NCBI GenBank assembly: GCA_019722365.1
Contig: JADFUC010001759.1
Span: 496,001 to 560,000, forward strand
Length of the DNA stretch: 64,000 nt
Direction of reading: 5' to 3'
Source of the DNA: Lithospermum erythrorhizon
Lineage: Eukaryota; Streptophyta; Magnoliopsida; Boraginales; Boraginaceae
The translations under genes were made by a program, and so were the position numbers. Positions 36,300-48,224 of this stretch are shown here, piece by piece. Positions within the stretch are counted from its first letter, which is position 1. Every line of letters begins with the position of its first letter. The notes under the pieces were generated by a model. The model ran no database searches. It had not been told where the DNA came from and saw only the letters and a list, made by a program, of their open reading frames with translations.

Positions 36300-38720
36300 T
36301 CTTACTTAACAAAATAAGTGAATGTTATCACAATATGAGGTAGTGTAAATTTAATTGAAGGCTCCAGAAGAGCTAATATATAGGTCACTCGAAGATGTGT
36401 ATTAGATGGATCATATTCTTTTAAGTATAAAAGAAACCTAATCACTTTCAAAAGCATACGCCAAATTGTCTATGATATCAGAAACTGCTAAAGCTTCCAA
36501 AAGAGTTAATATCTCAAAAAAAAAGTGCAAAGAAGTCAATCAAGGCCTGAAGACCAACATATTATTTCTTAAGTAACACACACATATCAGTCACAAAATA
36601 AACTTTTGTCAAAACCGAAAAGTTTGAGAATTGTGAGAACTTTTATTTTTGGCATGACCCGCCAGCTCATCCCGGATCAATTACGATGCAAAAGAATAAT
36701 TAAAAAATTTAATTGAAACTTATCAAGAGTCAATAAACTATTGAGTTTGAAGAATTTATGAGTCGCTATGGTAAACTCTTAGTTGATCGTTGTCGTAAGA
36801 TGCTGAATTCATATGCACAATTCTAACTGATTATTGAAAATATTATTAATTGCCATTTAGCTTACACTTATTCGTATCAAAGCCAAATTATTATACAACT
36901 CTAATATAGTTGGTTTGGTTTAAACCAACATTTTACCCTCTAATTGTTTATGCATCATATATTTTGAATAGCATGCACAAATGATGATTTTTTTAAATAT
37001 CTATTATACCCAGAAGGTTTGTACATCTGTATACTTGGAAATATAAAATTGAAATCAATTTATCAAGTAATTTTCATCGCGATAACAATATTTTTAATAT
37101 CGAGGGAAGTTAATATATACAACTGAAAAATAGACTATCTTGAATAGAAATATCCCTATATTAGATGATCCTAAAAATAAATAAATATGAACTTAAAGTT
37201 CAAGAGAAATATGAATAAGGCTTATACGAACTAAGTTCACTAATAAACAAATTTCGAATTTCAAGATAGCAAATGAAGTCTTATATGCTTGTAATACTAA
37301 AATAGAAAAGTTTTGAGGTTCTCAAGAACCCTTGTAAATGATATAGTTCTACCATCGAAAATATGACATTGAAGATGGTCTTGAAGAATATTACCTCTAG
37401 AAGAGGTAGATGAACAATATATCTCATGAATAAGTTAAAGCTATAACTAATGTCTAGATGACATTTTCCAAATTCATGAATATAATGAGATCTCAGTTAT
37501 CATGAACATGGTAGAACCAAAAGAAAAATATTATCGACAATAGATATTGCATATAACGAAGAGCTATGTATCATGAATCAATATGAGGATCTGAAATCTA
37601 TCTCCTTAAGTGAGTAGATAATACATATATATGAGTGTCCAAAGAGAAAAGACGCAATCAAGACTAAACAAAACTCATTATATAAGTGAGAAATTTAGAC
37701 TCAAGTCTAAATGTAAGCATTTATACTAGTGCATTATGTCTTGCAATTGTAGAATAAAATGACCTAAGATTTCTCATATAATATTTGTACTCAAGCACTA
37801 AATAAGTTGTAAGGTAACACATACACCTTTTGATGTAGGGTATCAAAATTTTAAATGTTTGGTAGCAAATAAAAGATAATTCGATTTATGGCAGACATTT
37901 ACTTATGTACACAGTACGCAAATCTTAAATATGTATACATGAAAACATGTCCAAAGATTTTGTGATGCCCAAGTACATATCTATATTCTCGGAACTTAAC
38001 TCAATTGAGTTAAATGAAAATATTTAAAGTCATTCGAAGATGGATTGCAAGTTCGAATCGTATTATTAAATATTCATATGCATTTTATTCAACTCACATG
38101 AATATACAAGTCTATCAATATAATGTCATACATGTTTAAGTTTGTATATATTATGTTTTGTGATTGTATGATATATTTATTTACTTATTACGCGGTACGA
38201 GACATTCAATTATTTAGTATAAGTTGACATAGATCTTATATATCTTTCTTTTGTTGATTAGTTACTATCATTTATCTAAATATTCATGATATTATAGAAG
38301 ATTCGATTATAGTTTATAGAGACTCTAGAAGAGTTCTAAGTTGAATAAATTATCATGAATAAGTTAGCACACAAGAACTCATGTAGAGTTCTTAGTTGTT
38401 AAACAAGATGTTTATAATCGAATTTGGAATCAAATGCCTTATAAAGGTATATATGTCAATCGTAAGCATTTAATTATAAATTCATAATTTCTGTAGCTTC
38501 TCAATTGTCGACAAAGATGCCTTACAATCGATTTAAAATTAAATATCTTTAAAGATATATATATATGAGAATATGAGAATTGAGCATGTAAGTATAAATC
38601 CATATCATATTTGATACATGGAAGAAATGTTTAATCTCAATTAAATGAGATCCATAAGATCAATTTAATACCCCGTCCAGAAGACATAAACTTGGTCTTG
38701 AAGTATCAATTTCAATGTAT
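36300..38720 (+). pseudogene. Element G: very old copia pol remnant
   Basis: At about 36650-36700 the plus strand reads 'WHDPPAHPGSITM', matching the gag-pre-integrase pattern 'WHDRLGHPGS.MM'. Near 37585-37680 it reads 'ECPKRKDAIKTKQNSL' against the RT-upstream pattern 'WPKWKDAIQ.ELNSL', and near 37935-37975 'YVYMKTCPK', a trace of 'DIYMK.PE', with traces up to about 38200. These belong to a copia lineage different from families A to C. Almost every Arg, Gln and Trp position has turned into an AT-rich codon or a stop, which suggests long decay. No LTRs could be paired with it; the left border is a guess. Confidence 0.55.
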
Positions 38721-38764
38721 ATTGATGGAACAAATTATATTCTTCGCGGAAGCCTTGCGAGTCA

Positions 38765-39863
38765 TGTAGTAATATATGAATTGCTACCAGTAAATTCGAA
38801 TCCACGAGGCGAGATTAATTAAATTAATTGTAATTTTGGAGAGAAAATTTTAATTTGAATTGGTTGACTAAAATAATAAAACTTAAACTAGCAATTGAAA
38901 TAAAAGGGGAATAAACTTATAGATTAAAGATTATCAGGGGTATTGATTTCACCTAACAACGACATTCTCTACCTAAACAATGGAATAAATCTAATTGAGT
39001 CCGATTTCTCGTTAATTCGGAGTATACCGTATGGTGCCGAGGGATATCAGTATCCCTAAATTAACTAAATCCCCATTGTTCGTAGGCGCATTAATTAAAT
39101 TAAAGGTCTGAGCACAGGGAAACCTAAAAGAACCGATTAATAAATTCGCTTGGCAGCTTCGTATGGCGCGTACTAATTAATTAATCAAAGGAAACTAATT
39201 TATGATGTTCATAGTTGTCATAATATCGAGAATTCGCATGAATAAGCCAGTTCTAAAGCCTTTGAATCGAAAATCGTTGATAGTTAATACTGAATTGCCT
39301 TGTAATAACTCCAAAAAGTCGGTAAATACCTTTATTGAACTACATTATAACCACGGTAATAGGAAAAGTGGCTACTACTCATATAAATAAATAACCAGAG
39401 ATAATATTCTTGAAAGCATAAATTAACTAGAATCACGAAAACAAAATTAAATACTAGCGATTCTCTTGGCAGATGATTGAAAACAAGAGTAAGATGAACT
39501 TCAAGCAGGTTCGTGCTTCTCCGCCTTTCTTGCTGTATCAAAACAAGAATAATAAATCTGCTGCCTGCCAGCGTAACTCTCTCTCTGCTGCGTGATTATA
39601 TAGTTTTGGTAGGTTCCTCCGGTATTTTATTTTAATAGGCTTTTACAAATCGGGCCTACTATTACGGATTCTTGATCGAGACTTTTGTCTATTCTTCGAA
39701 AATTACATATTTCGGCCACAATTCTTTTTTTAGCATTTTTCGGTCTAAATTAGCATATTTTTCCCAAATAATAATAAAAACACCGGAATGACACCAACAT
39801 ATAATATTGTCGATTCATGACCAAATCATCCTAAAAAGCTATGACAAATATCCAAACTAATCA
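38765..39863 (-). repeat. Probable 3' LTR of the Athila-type element
   Basis: In its own direction it starts TGATTAGTTTGG right after ATGGGGAGTT, the polypurine tract, and ends ATTACTACA at 38765 (1,099 bp). Just upstream, the minus strand reads TTACTTGAGGACAAAG, a word typical of the region before the polypurine tract in Athila-like elements. No partner LTR lies in the window, so the left border is not proved. Confidence 0.5.
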
Positions 39864-42800
39864 AACTCCCCATGACTCATTACTTTGTCCTCAAGTAAAA
39901 ACATTCAACATATTTTTTGTTGCAAGTATATCCCAAAGTCAACGGATTCATGCATAACCTGCGCGTTAAATTTACCAAGTTCAACGAGAATTGGATCAGA
40001 CTTTAGTGAAACATATCTAAGTCGAAGCTTGACACAACACCCAAACTACCTAATCCATTGATTCAAAACCATTCACGGATGTGGATATCTACCGATTGCT
40101 CGCTCCACTTAACAAATGCATTCATAGGCTAAGTGTTTACCAGCAATCTCGGTGCAAAGCTAGGGCAGTTTATCGCTGACAATTGATCATTCGTGCATGC
40201 AGCACTTAAATCGGGAGGTCTGAGGTTATAGCAGGATTTAGGTGTTAAAGGTAGGGAAATATTTGGCCTGGGCTGAACATGAGAAGTATGAAATCTAAAT
40301 AAATTACTTGATGCGAGCGTAATTCACGTTCCATTTTACACAACGTGGAACCTCGCGCGTTTGGCTTACTTCTTTCCTCGACCGATATACAACACTTTTT
40401 TTCTCAAGCTACTAGACCCTGCACTGAAACAACACAAGGAAAAGGAGCATGATGTCCCTTTTTCAAATTTTTTTCTTTTCTTTATGTTTGTTTTTTTTTT
40501 TGGCTCTCTTTTATTTTTATTTTTTATTATTAAAGGTCTAGTAATAAATCACGTTGATATCAACTCCCAGCTTTCGACTCTTTGCATACACACAACAAAG
40601 AGCACTTATTCGATAATGCACATGGTGAATCTAAAAGATATCATAATGTGTAATCCTCGAGTAGGACAAAAGTTGAATAATTCATAAAATCAGAGCTTTA
40701 GGCTCATTGATAGTTTAACAACAAAGAGGTTAAGCAGCATAAGGCTCATGAGGGCTTACTAAAGGGATTAACACAAAGGTTGGCTATGGAAGAGTCAGGT
40801 AATTTCCTAAATTGTCTCAATCATTCTTATGCATGCCTGTTTAAAATCAATCGAGGGGATTCAAAACAAGTTAAAATTGTGCTCAATCTGACATCCTGGC
40901 GTTAGAAAATTCCAATGTTAAGAAGGCTACAAAAACTCCACGGTGTATAAGGTGATCCGCTGCTCCGTAAAGCCCAGAAATTCTCTATGACATTAGTCGT
41001 TCATGCGAAGCGAGAAGCGTTCGAAATACTCTTTCGATCGAAACCTATAACCTTATCCGATCTACTAATATGTATCATCGTACACATCAGCGAAAAGGAT
41101 ACACAAGCAAACAAGTAGAAAAGACCAAGTTTCACACATTACTTGATGAAAACACAAACTTCGGCCAAGACACAAATTGCAAGTCCATACGCCACTTCAA
41201 TTTAACATTGTCCCCGATAAAACATGATATCTACGAGGGAAAGGGCGGCTGACCCATACGACACGCTGCGTAAAAAGGCATTAACGGTAAGAAGGAATCA
41301 ATGGAAAAAAAAAAACGAGAAAAACATTCATAACTAAAATAAACACAAAAGGAGGACTGGGAACAAAAAATACAATGAAAGAAAAATGACTAAAGAAAAA
41401 GAATCTGCGAAATGCCCAGGCCCCTAGAATTCAGGTAGTATTACCTCACCATGACAACTGCGAGGATATTATCAACTATACTCTCGAAATTTGTCTTGTT
41501 GCTTGATGCTAGAGTAAGTGACTTCGTGAATGTAAACAAGTGATACGGGGAGTTCAAACTCGGTACGATGAAGAAGGTCATTAGCGGCGATGTCGACATC
41601 TGGCCTTATCAGCGTTAGGTCCCGACACGAAATACCCGGCTTTTTAAAGTATCCAATACTAACAAGATTACTAAACTCCCTTTGCTCTGTATTAAATTAA
41701 GTCAAGAATCTTGACTCCACGAGAAGCAGGACCTTAGTAATCTCACATGGGTATGGAATACAAGCATTAGGCGGAGTATGAACAAATTCTAAGCGTATGA
41801 ACAATTATTGTACACGCCCACGAAATATGAGTTGGACCACGTCCGTTTATAAGCTTACTAAATGAGATAAATATTCTTCAAAATACCCATTAGTAACCCA
41901 ACTATTAAGGAAACACATTACAATGCAGAAAATGAAGGAACAAGCAATTTTGGGCATTTAGTTTATAAACATAATATGTGTGAGATGGAAGCACCTCGGT
42001 CGTGGGGGAAAATGCCCGAATCAGGTACTCTACAGGCAAACTAAAGTCATCGTCACCGCTTTTTGTATAACCGCCCGCATAACATGAGGTTCCCCATATC
42101 GGGAATGTCAAGAAAGCGCACTAGACAAGGAATTAGAATCAACATTTATGGCGTCCCATTAACCGTAGTTTCAAAACTTTGTTGTGACTCATCCTGCTTA
42201 TTCCTGATGATATCGGCATAAAATTCACATACTTTGTTCCTAGAGAACTTAGGTTCAATGTCAGAATCGGTTCGGACCTAGAATACGATAAGCGATGCGA
42301 ATACCTAACAAGTCACCCTCAGTTTTGGCTAAAACGTGCTCTTGAATAAATGCATTATCTAGATGAGAATCATACCACAAACGATTTCCTACAGATCGAG
42401 GTCTTGGGATGAGGCACACAAAATGAGAGGCTGAGAAGGAGGAGGCCCCTTAGACTTAGGATTAAACTTAGAGATAGCCTTAGACTTAGTGGAAACACCG
42501 AGTAGCTTAGGCTTAGGCTTTTTGCCACTTAGGCTTAGTCGTTTCACAATAATGGTAGACCGCCAAATAACCACCTTTGGCGCTTAAAATTACAACTCAA
42601 CACACCGAATAATAGAAAATATACCACAAATCCCATGAAACAATTAAACTGTCAATAAAAAGAAATAAAACTGATTACTATCTAGTTTTAGTTTTGTTTT
42701 TTTATTATACGTGTTAACTACTTATATAAAGAAAAACAAAAATTAACCTAATTAACTCACAAATTGGGAATGTAAGTGAATTTCAGGCCAGGAGGCAGTC

Positions 42801-43168
42801 GGAGAAGCAGTGGGGTGGCGGATAACGGACGGCAGGAAGAGGCTACTCGAGGTGCCGGAATCGCGTCTCGTAGAATTGATCGCCGGAGGAGTGGGGGAAG
42901 AATTGAGAAAGGAAAAGGGAAAGGGAGGGATGTCGGCAGATTGTAGGTTTTTATTTTATTTTAATTTTTTAATTAATTTTTTATTATTATTAATTAAAGG
43001 GCCCCGAATTAGCCCTCGTTCGAAAATTTTAGGCTGAGGGGCCAAATTTGAGGCGAGCTAAAAATAGGCCCCAATCATTTTCCGGGGCAAATTTGGACAT
43101 AATTCCTAGACTAATAAAACAATAATAAAATGAAATTACACCAATACAAAACTTTGATGGAGTTGCCT
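39864..43168 (-). other. 3' untranslated region of the Athila-type element
   Basis: 3.3 kb between the end of pol and the 3' LTR. In Athila elements this space may hold an envelope-like frame, but I see none. The longest frame (40361-40687, plus strand) is a T-rich low-complexity artefact. A purine-rich, GC-richer stretch lies at 42790-42940. Confidence 0.45.
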
Positions 43169-45380
43169 CATAACGACCCGCCCAATTAAATGCGCCCAGA
43201 GTTAGAATCGTCTCGAATCCTGGGCACGAGTCTGATCGATGGATGACTCAATTTTTAAAGACAACTTTGTCTTGAAACAACTTCAATAAAACAATATACA
43301 ACGGTCAAAAATAATTTTAAGAAAAGAATCCATGGTATTCCCCAACCACATAACAACAACAACATACAACATAACTCGGAGTACCAATATGTCCAACCCT
43401 CTGACAACAAATATCCCAAAATAACATCTATCTGAGACAACAACTACAATCACAAAATAAAAGAGGCATGAGCATCAAATGCCACCCGCCCATTCACCTA
43501 AGCTCACAAGAGCACAAACACCGAACAATTCCGGAGGCGGAACATCACCACTGTCAACCTAGCAATGAAATTGCCGCCCATGTGAATAGGGTGTAGGCTG
43601 CGAGAAGCTTAGTCGATATATCTCAAGAATGAAATCAACTACCAATCGCGCAATAGTGTACCAAAGTAAATGATATTGCATACGATAGATAAGTGGTACA
43701 TGATATTATTCAACTTGAGATCTTAATATGAAGTCATTAGCAATTTCATTATCTTTAAAGTAAAGTTCGTAAATTAAGATTGCTAAAGAACGATTGCAAG
43801 ATGATGGCAATCGGTAATATACGTATAATTCAAGAAAGAAACTGAAATAACAACGCAATGTCGGTCGACACTACTCATCAAATGACAACGGCGACATCAC
43901 AACTCGACAACTAACCAACTCGACAACACAATCAACTCAACCGTAAATGTCGACTCGCTTATTTCGACAACGGCAAATACTACAACTCAACAACTCTATG
44001 GCGCACAACAACTCGTAAGCTGAACAACGCCTGACTCAATATAGAGTCCGGTTCTACAACTAAATAGCGCCTCAATCAGCTTTCGACTGCGGGGAGGAAA
44101 CTTATGCCCGTCGACATAAGCCTCACGAGAATCATAGCAGTGCGAAGCAAATCACGAATCTTAAGCGAAATGAAGCAGCCTCACCCGGACAATACAACTC
44201 GACAAGCAGCATCGGCTTCATATACAACTCTTCTAATACGACTGTAGCACCTACTCACGACTCATGAGACCCTGAAACACAATCCAACGACTCAACCCAG
44301 CGGCGCATAATCAACATATAATTCGCACGAAATCACATATACATACACATATACGTAATCCAAATAGTTAATCGATACCGTGAGATAGATGCTTTCGCCT
44401 CGGATATATAAAACTCAGCGATCCTGACAACGGGCCTTTCCCAGATCAACACCTAAACAAACATTCAAAGAACATAATTACTACTTATAATATCGACTAG
44501 TAATATAACATTTTTACTTATATATTTTAATCTCGTATTTATACTCCCAAAATAACCCAGCGGAAAGAAAAGCCTATTATAATCTTATTCAGCAAGTTCA
44601 CAACTTTCCATTTTAATGATAGTTTCATTACTAGTTTCAAATGCCTAACGTTCGATATTAACAACTAATCATCACATTTAACCATCTTTAATCTCAAATC
44701 AATTAACTTCTCAACTTACAAAACTCATTTTATCAAAAACGTTCTCTAATGGCCTAAAAATCACAACCTACACCTCGAAACAACCCTAATAAAAAACCAA
44801 GGTACACTTCTATCTTATTAAAACCATTGAAAAAGTCAACAAAAGTCAACGAAATTGACTATAATTCTCAACATTTTTCAATATTATTATCACATTTTAT
44901 GCGATAATCTAAGCTTTAGATGGCGATACTATCATTATCATTATAAAAACTCAAAAGTCTCGCTCAATCACCCCAAAAAGTCAGCACATCGCAAACTCAA
45001 AATACTCAAAAGGTTCGAACTTTCTTACATAAACTTAGAGACATAATTTCGGGGGAAACTCTCTAGGAAATTTTAGGACCCAAGCTTGCAAGATGAGGAA
45101 GAGAGAATAGGAAAGAATTTTTTTAAAGAGGAAAAATGGAGAGGGAGTTTCGGCCTTCTCATAGGAAAGAAAGAAGATGATAATGATGATGACTAACCAC
45201 TTGGGATAAGTATGAAATGACACATGGGAGTCCGTGCAAAATATCTCAAGAATCGTGCAAGTTCTCGTTCGGTTTTCGGTTTAGTTTCTCGTCTCGGTTT
45301 AACAACACAACTTCGAACATAAACGCTTCTAACCCCAAATAATATTCTGATAATGCTCTTAAGGAGGCAGGTTTATTACG
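43169..45380 (-). repeat. 3' LTR of element D
   Basis: About 2.2 kb. In its own direction it starts near CGTAATAAACC and ends GGGTCGTTATG. The part 44894-45360 recurs at 47683-48145 with the same words (GATAATCTAAGCTTTAGATGG, AAATTTTAGGACC, CGTGCAAGTTCTCGTTCGG). The stretch 43880-44070 is a degenerate array of ACTCGACAAC-like words. A 5-bp target duplication was not found. Confidence 0.65.
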
Positions 45381-47663
45381 GTCTGCCAGCACAATAAAAA
45401 TTTCGCCTCGAAATTTCCCAGCTAAACAACCACGAGAAAAGATTTACGAGAAACAACTCAAAGTCATAAAACACATAAAACAAAACAACTTACCCCCTTG
45501 GCTATGATACTTGGCTCCTCAGCATATCATCACTGCGTTCCGTATCGCCTCCTCTGCCAGTGATTCTGCTTGCTTTCACGAGAGTCACCTTTTTGTTCAC
45601 CGATACCTTTTCCTCCGATGAAGAATCACAGAACACTCCTCAAAAGAGTGAAGATCCTCTTCCAAGCTCCACGGTACCGAGCTAAGAGCGTGCGACTCAT
45701 GCGGAATATCTTCACCGAGCGCGACACATTGGAACACGTTGTGAATTGTCCAACTCCGGAGGCAACGCTAAGCAGGTAAGCTACGGGTCCCGCTCTCGCC
45801 AAGATCTCAAGCGGTCAACCTGCTTGAGGTTCAGCTTCCACTTTCCTCGAGCCGCGTTACTCGGCCACCATTGTGATATCTTCAAAAAACACATGATCTC
45901 CAACTTCGAAGGACAAGTCTACCCGGCGACGATCAGCATATTTCTTCTGTCTGTCCTGCGCTATCCTCAGGTTTTCCTGTATCAACTTGATCCTCCACGA
46001 ACTCTCGGCTAACTTCCGGAACCGCCAAAAGCTTTCCTCTGCCACGCTTTTGTTGTTCAGCGGTGGAGTCGGCACTTCGCCCATACAACACCTCAAATGG
46101 TGCCATGCGGATACTAGCATGAAAAGCCCCATTGTTATCACGCGAACTTCCGTCTTAAACCTTCATCTGACTCCACTGAGAAATTCGGAAACATGGCTTC
46201 AGCGTATCTCGAAATGCAGGATTATTCTCTCACGATTGCCCATGCATGCAGGGATGGAAAGATGTACTCAACTCCACTCTGTTCCCCAACGCCTCCTGGA
46301 AACCCCTCCAGAATCTCGAGGTGAATCTCGCATCCTTGATCGGAAATGATTGACACCGGGACCCAGTGTAGTCGCCTTGTCGATCGACATACGTCTTAAA
46401 GTAACCTCTACGGTCCATCGGTGGGTCACGATGGGTAAGAGTAAGTGACTTCAACAGCCTACCTGATCACCCAGTTCATCATTTCCCCTCAGCCGACCTG
46501 GGAAGCCCAAATACAAAAGTCCATGGTAATATTCTCGTAGCGTCATTTCGGGAATAGGAAGGAGTTTGCAACGATCTGGCGGGATGTCTATGCTCCGCGC
46601 TTCACACGCTTCTTTCAAACTAAACATTTAGCTACGAACTCAGCAATTTCTTTCTTCATTGCGGTCACCCGAGGAAAGTCAACCTGAGTCCTTGTACATC
46701 TTTTTATTGCTACAGGGATGCGTGTATAAGCATTATGAGCCTCGTCAAGAATCTTTGCTGACTCATCAAAATCCAGTACACATAACTTTTGTCATCATCC
46801 TCGAGCCCCACTCTCGTCAACTATAAAATCCTTTCTGTCCCCATCCTTTACTTCCCCGATTTTACGTAACTGCTTTGAAAACTCAAAGATCCCATCAAAA
46901 AGTATAGGTCGAACTTCATATAAGCCAAGAACTCGCCATTGTTTGCCAATATCAAGCTTTCGACTCAAAGAATGCTTCATCTCTGCTTTTTGTCTTAACT
47001 TATGAGCTGGTATCTGCTACCGGTGGTTTCCCGGGTGATATTCGATGTCGCATCATAGTCGGCGATAAACTCCATCCCATCTCGTACCTGGTCGAGGTCT
47101 CTGCATCGGTAGAGTACTTGGACTTGTGATGATGAAAAATCGACATCTAACCCGGCCCACAAGTAATGCCTCCTGACTTCAATGTGCAAACAATGCGTTC
47201 TTAACTCAGTCATGGGTTGGAGTAGTTCCTCGAGTTCCTCGACTTCTCCGAAGCATAAGAAATCACTCTCCCGTTTGCATCGACAACGGCCCCGGTGCAA
47301 AGCATCAATGTAGATCCGCGAAACCCTCGAGACCGGATGGTAAAGCTAAAACCGGTGAAATGCGTCAACTTTGCGCTGACTCTTTGAAACACCTACATTC
47401 TGCCGTCCCGAATGAAGGGAACTCGGCTACTGGTCAGCACAGTCATCGGAGTGTAATCAGCGAAAAATCTTTGATAAACCTCACTGCTTAATACCCAAGC
47501 TGAAACCAAAAAACTCCTCACCTCGATTATTTTCGTAGGTAAACTCCCCGATTACTGCGGCCTCACGCCGAGGTCCTTTTAAATACTTCACGGATATAAC
47601 ATGGCCAAGCTGAACTTTCTCCAACGAGAATTCACATTTACTAAACTTAGCGTACAACCCCAT
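45381..47663 (-). pseudogene. Chromovirus RT end, RNase H and integrase remnant (element D)
   Basis: Minus-strand order. 'LYAKFSKCEFSLEKVQ' and 'LGHVIS' (47570-47660) are the end of gypsy RT. 'GRVISYASE' (about 47240-47270) and 'THCLHIEVRRHYLWAG' with 'DYDATSNI' (46995-47200) are RNase H in the pattern 'GKVIAYASRQL...LELAAVVFALK.WRHYL'. 'LRIAQDRQKKYADRRRVDLS' followed by 'FEVGDHVF' (45857-46000) is the C-terminal part of the integrase of chromovirus-like gypsy elements. The integrase core between about 46050 and 46700 is poorly readable. All parts have frameshifts; none would give active enzyme. Confidence 0.78.
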
Positions 47664-47682
47664 AAATCGACTATCCGCTTAT

Positions 47683-48218
47683 CACACGATAATCTAAGCT
47701 TAGATGGCGATACTATATCATTATCATTATAAAAACTTTCAAAGTCCTTCCAATTATCCAAAAAGTCAGCATCCTCAGACTCAAGAAATACTCCAAAGAG
47801 TTCAAAGCTTTCTTACCTTAAAAAGTAGAGGATGACTCGGGGAAACTCTCCAAGAAATTTTAGGACCAAAGCTTGCAAGATGAGGAAGACAATGGAAGAA
47901 TTTTTGGAAAATGGGGATGGAGTTCGATATACTCATAGGAAAGAGAAGAAGGTAGTAAAGATGACTAACCAACATAGGATAAGTATGGAAATATTAACTT
48001 TGTGGGAATCGAGTACAAAATATCTCAAGAGTCGTGCAAGTTCTCGTTCGGTTTTCGGTTTAGTTTCTCGTCTCGGTTTATCAACAAACTCGAACACAAA
48101 CTTAACTTCTAACCCCAAATAATGGCCAATAATGCTCTTCTGAGCCTTGAGGTGTCTGATGACCTCCACTTAAGCGCCGTATTTAACGTCGAGCAAGGCG
48201 GGTTACCTGATATGAAGC
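47683..48218 (-). repeat. 5' LTR fragment of element D
   Basis: It repeats 44894-45380, the first quarter of the LTR in element direction. It abuts RT sequence on its left at about 47665-47683, with no primer site between. Confidence 0.65.
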
Positions 48219-48224
48219 TACGGA

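Larger units (their letters stand above)
43169..48218 (-). mobile_element. Element D: Tekay-like chromovirus, large internal deletion
   Basis: A minus-strand gypsy element. The 3' LTR is 43169-45380; the internal part, 45381-47682, holds the end of reverse transcriptase, RNase H and integrase. A piece of the 5' LTR (47683-48218) is joined directly to the RT fragment. The whole span from the second part of the 5' LTR through gag, protease and the first part of RT is absent, so the element is a deletion product. Its ends resemble those of Tekay-like chromoviruses, for example GGGCGGGTCGTTA at the 3' LTR end. Confidence 0.7.

Noticed and set aside
40361..40687. 108-codon frame, plus strand, as a possible envelope-like gene of the Athila element
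   Set aside because: Wrong strand for that element and dominated by a run of T (Phe) residues; low complexity.
43880..44070. CRISPR-like array of ACTCGACAAC words
   Set aside because: Units are degenerate, spacers are not of equal length, and the region lies inside a plant gypsy LTR; this is ordinary low-complexity LTR sequence.
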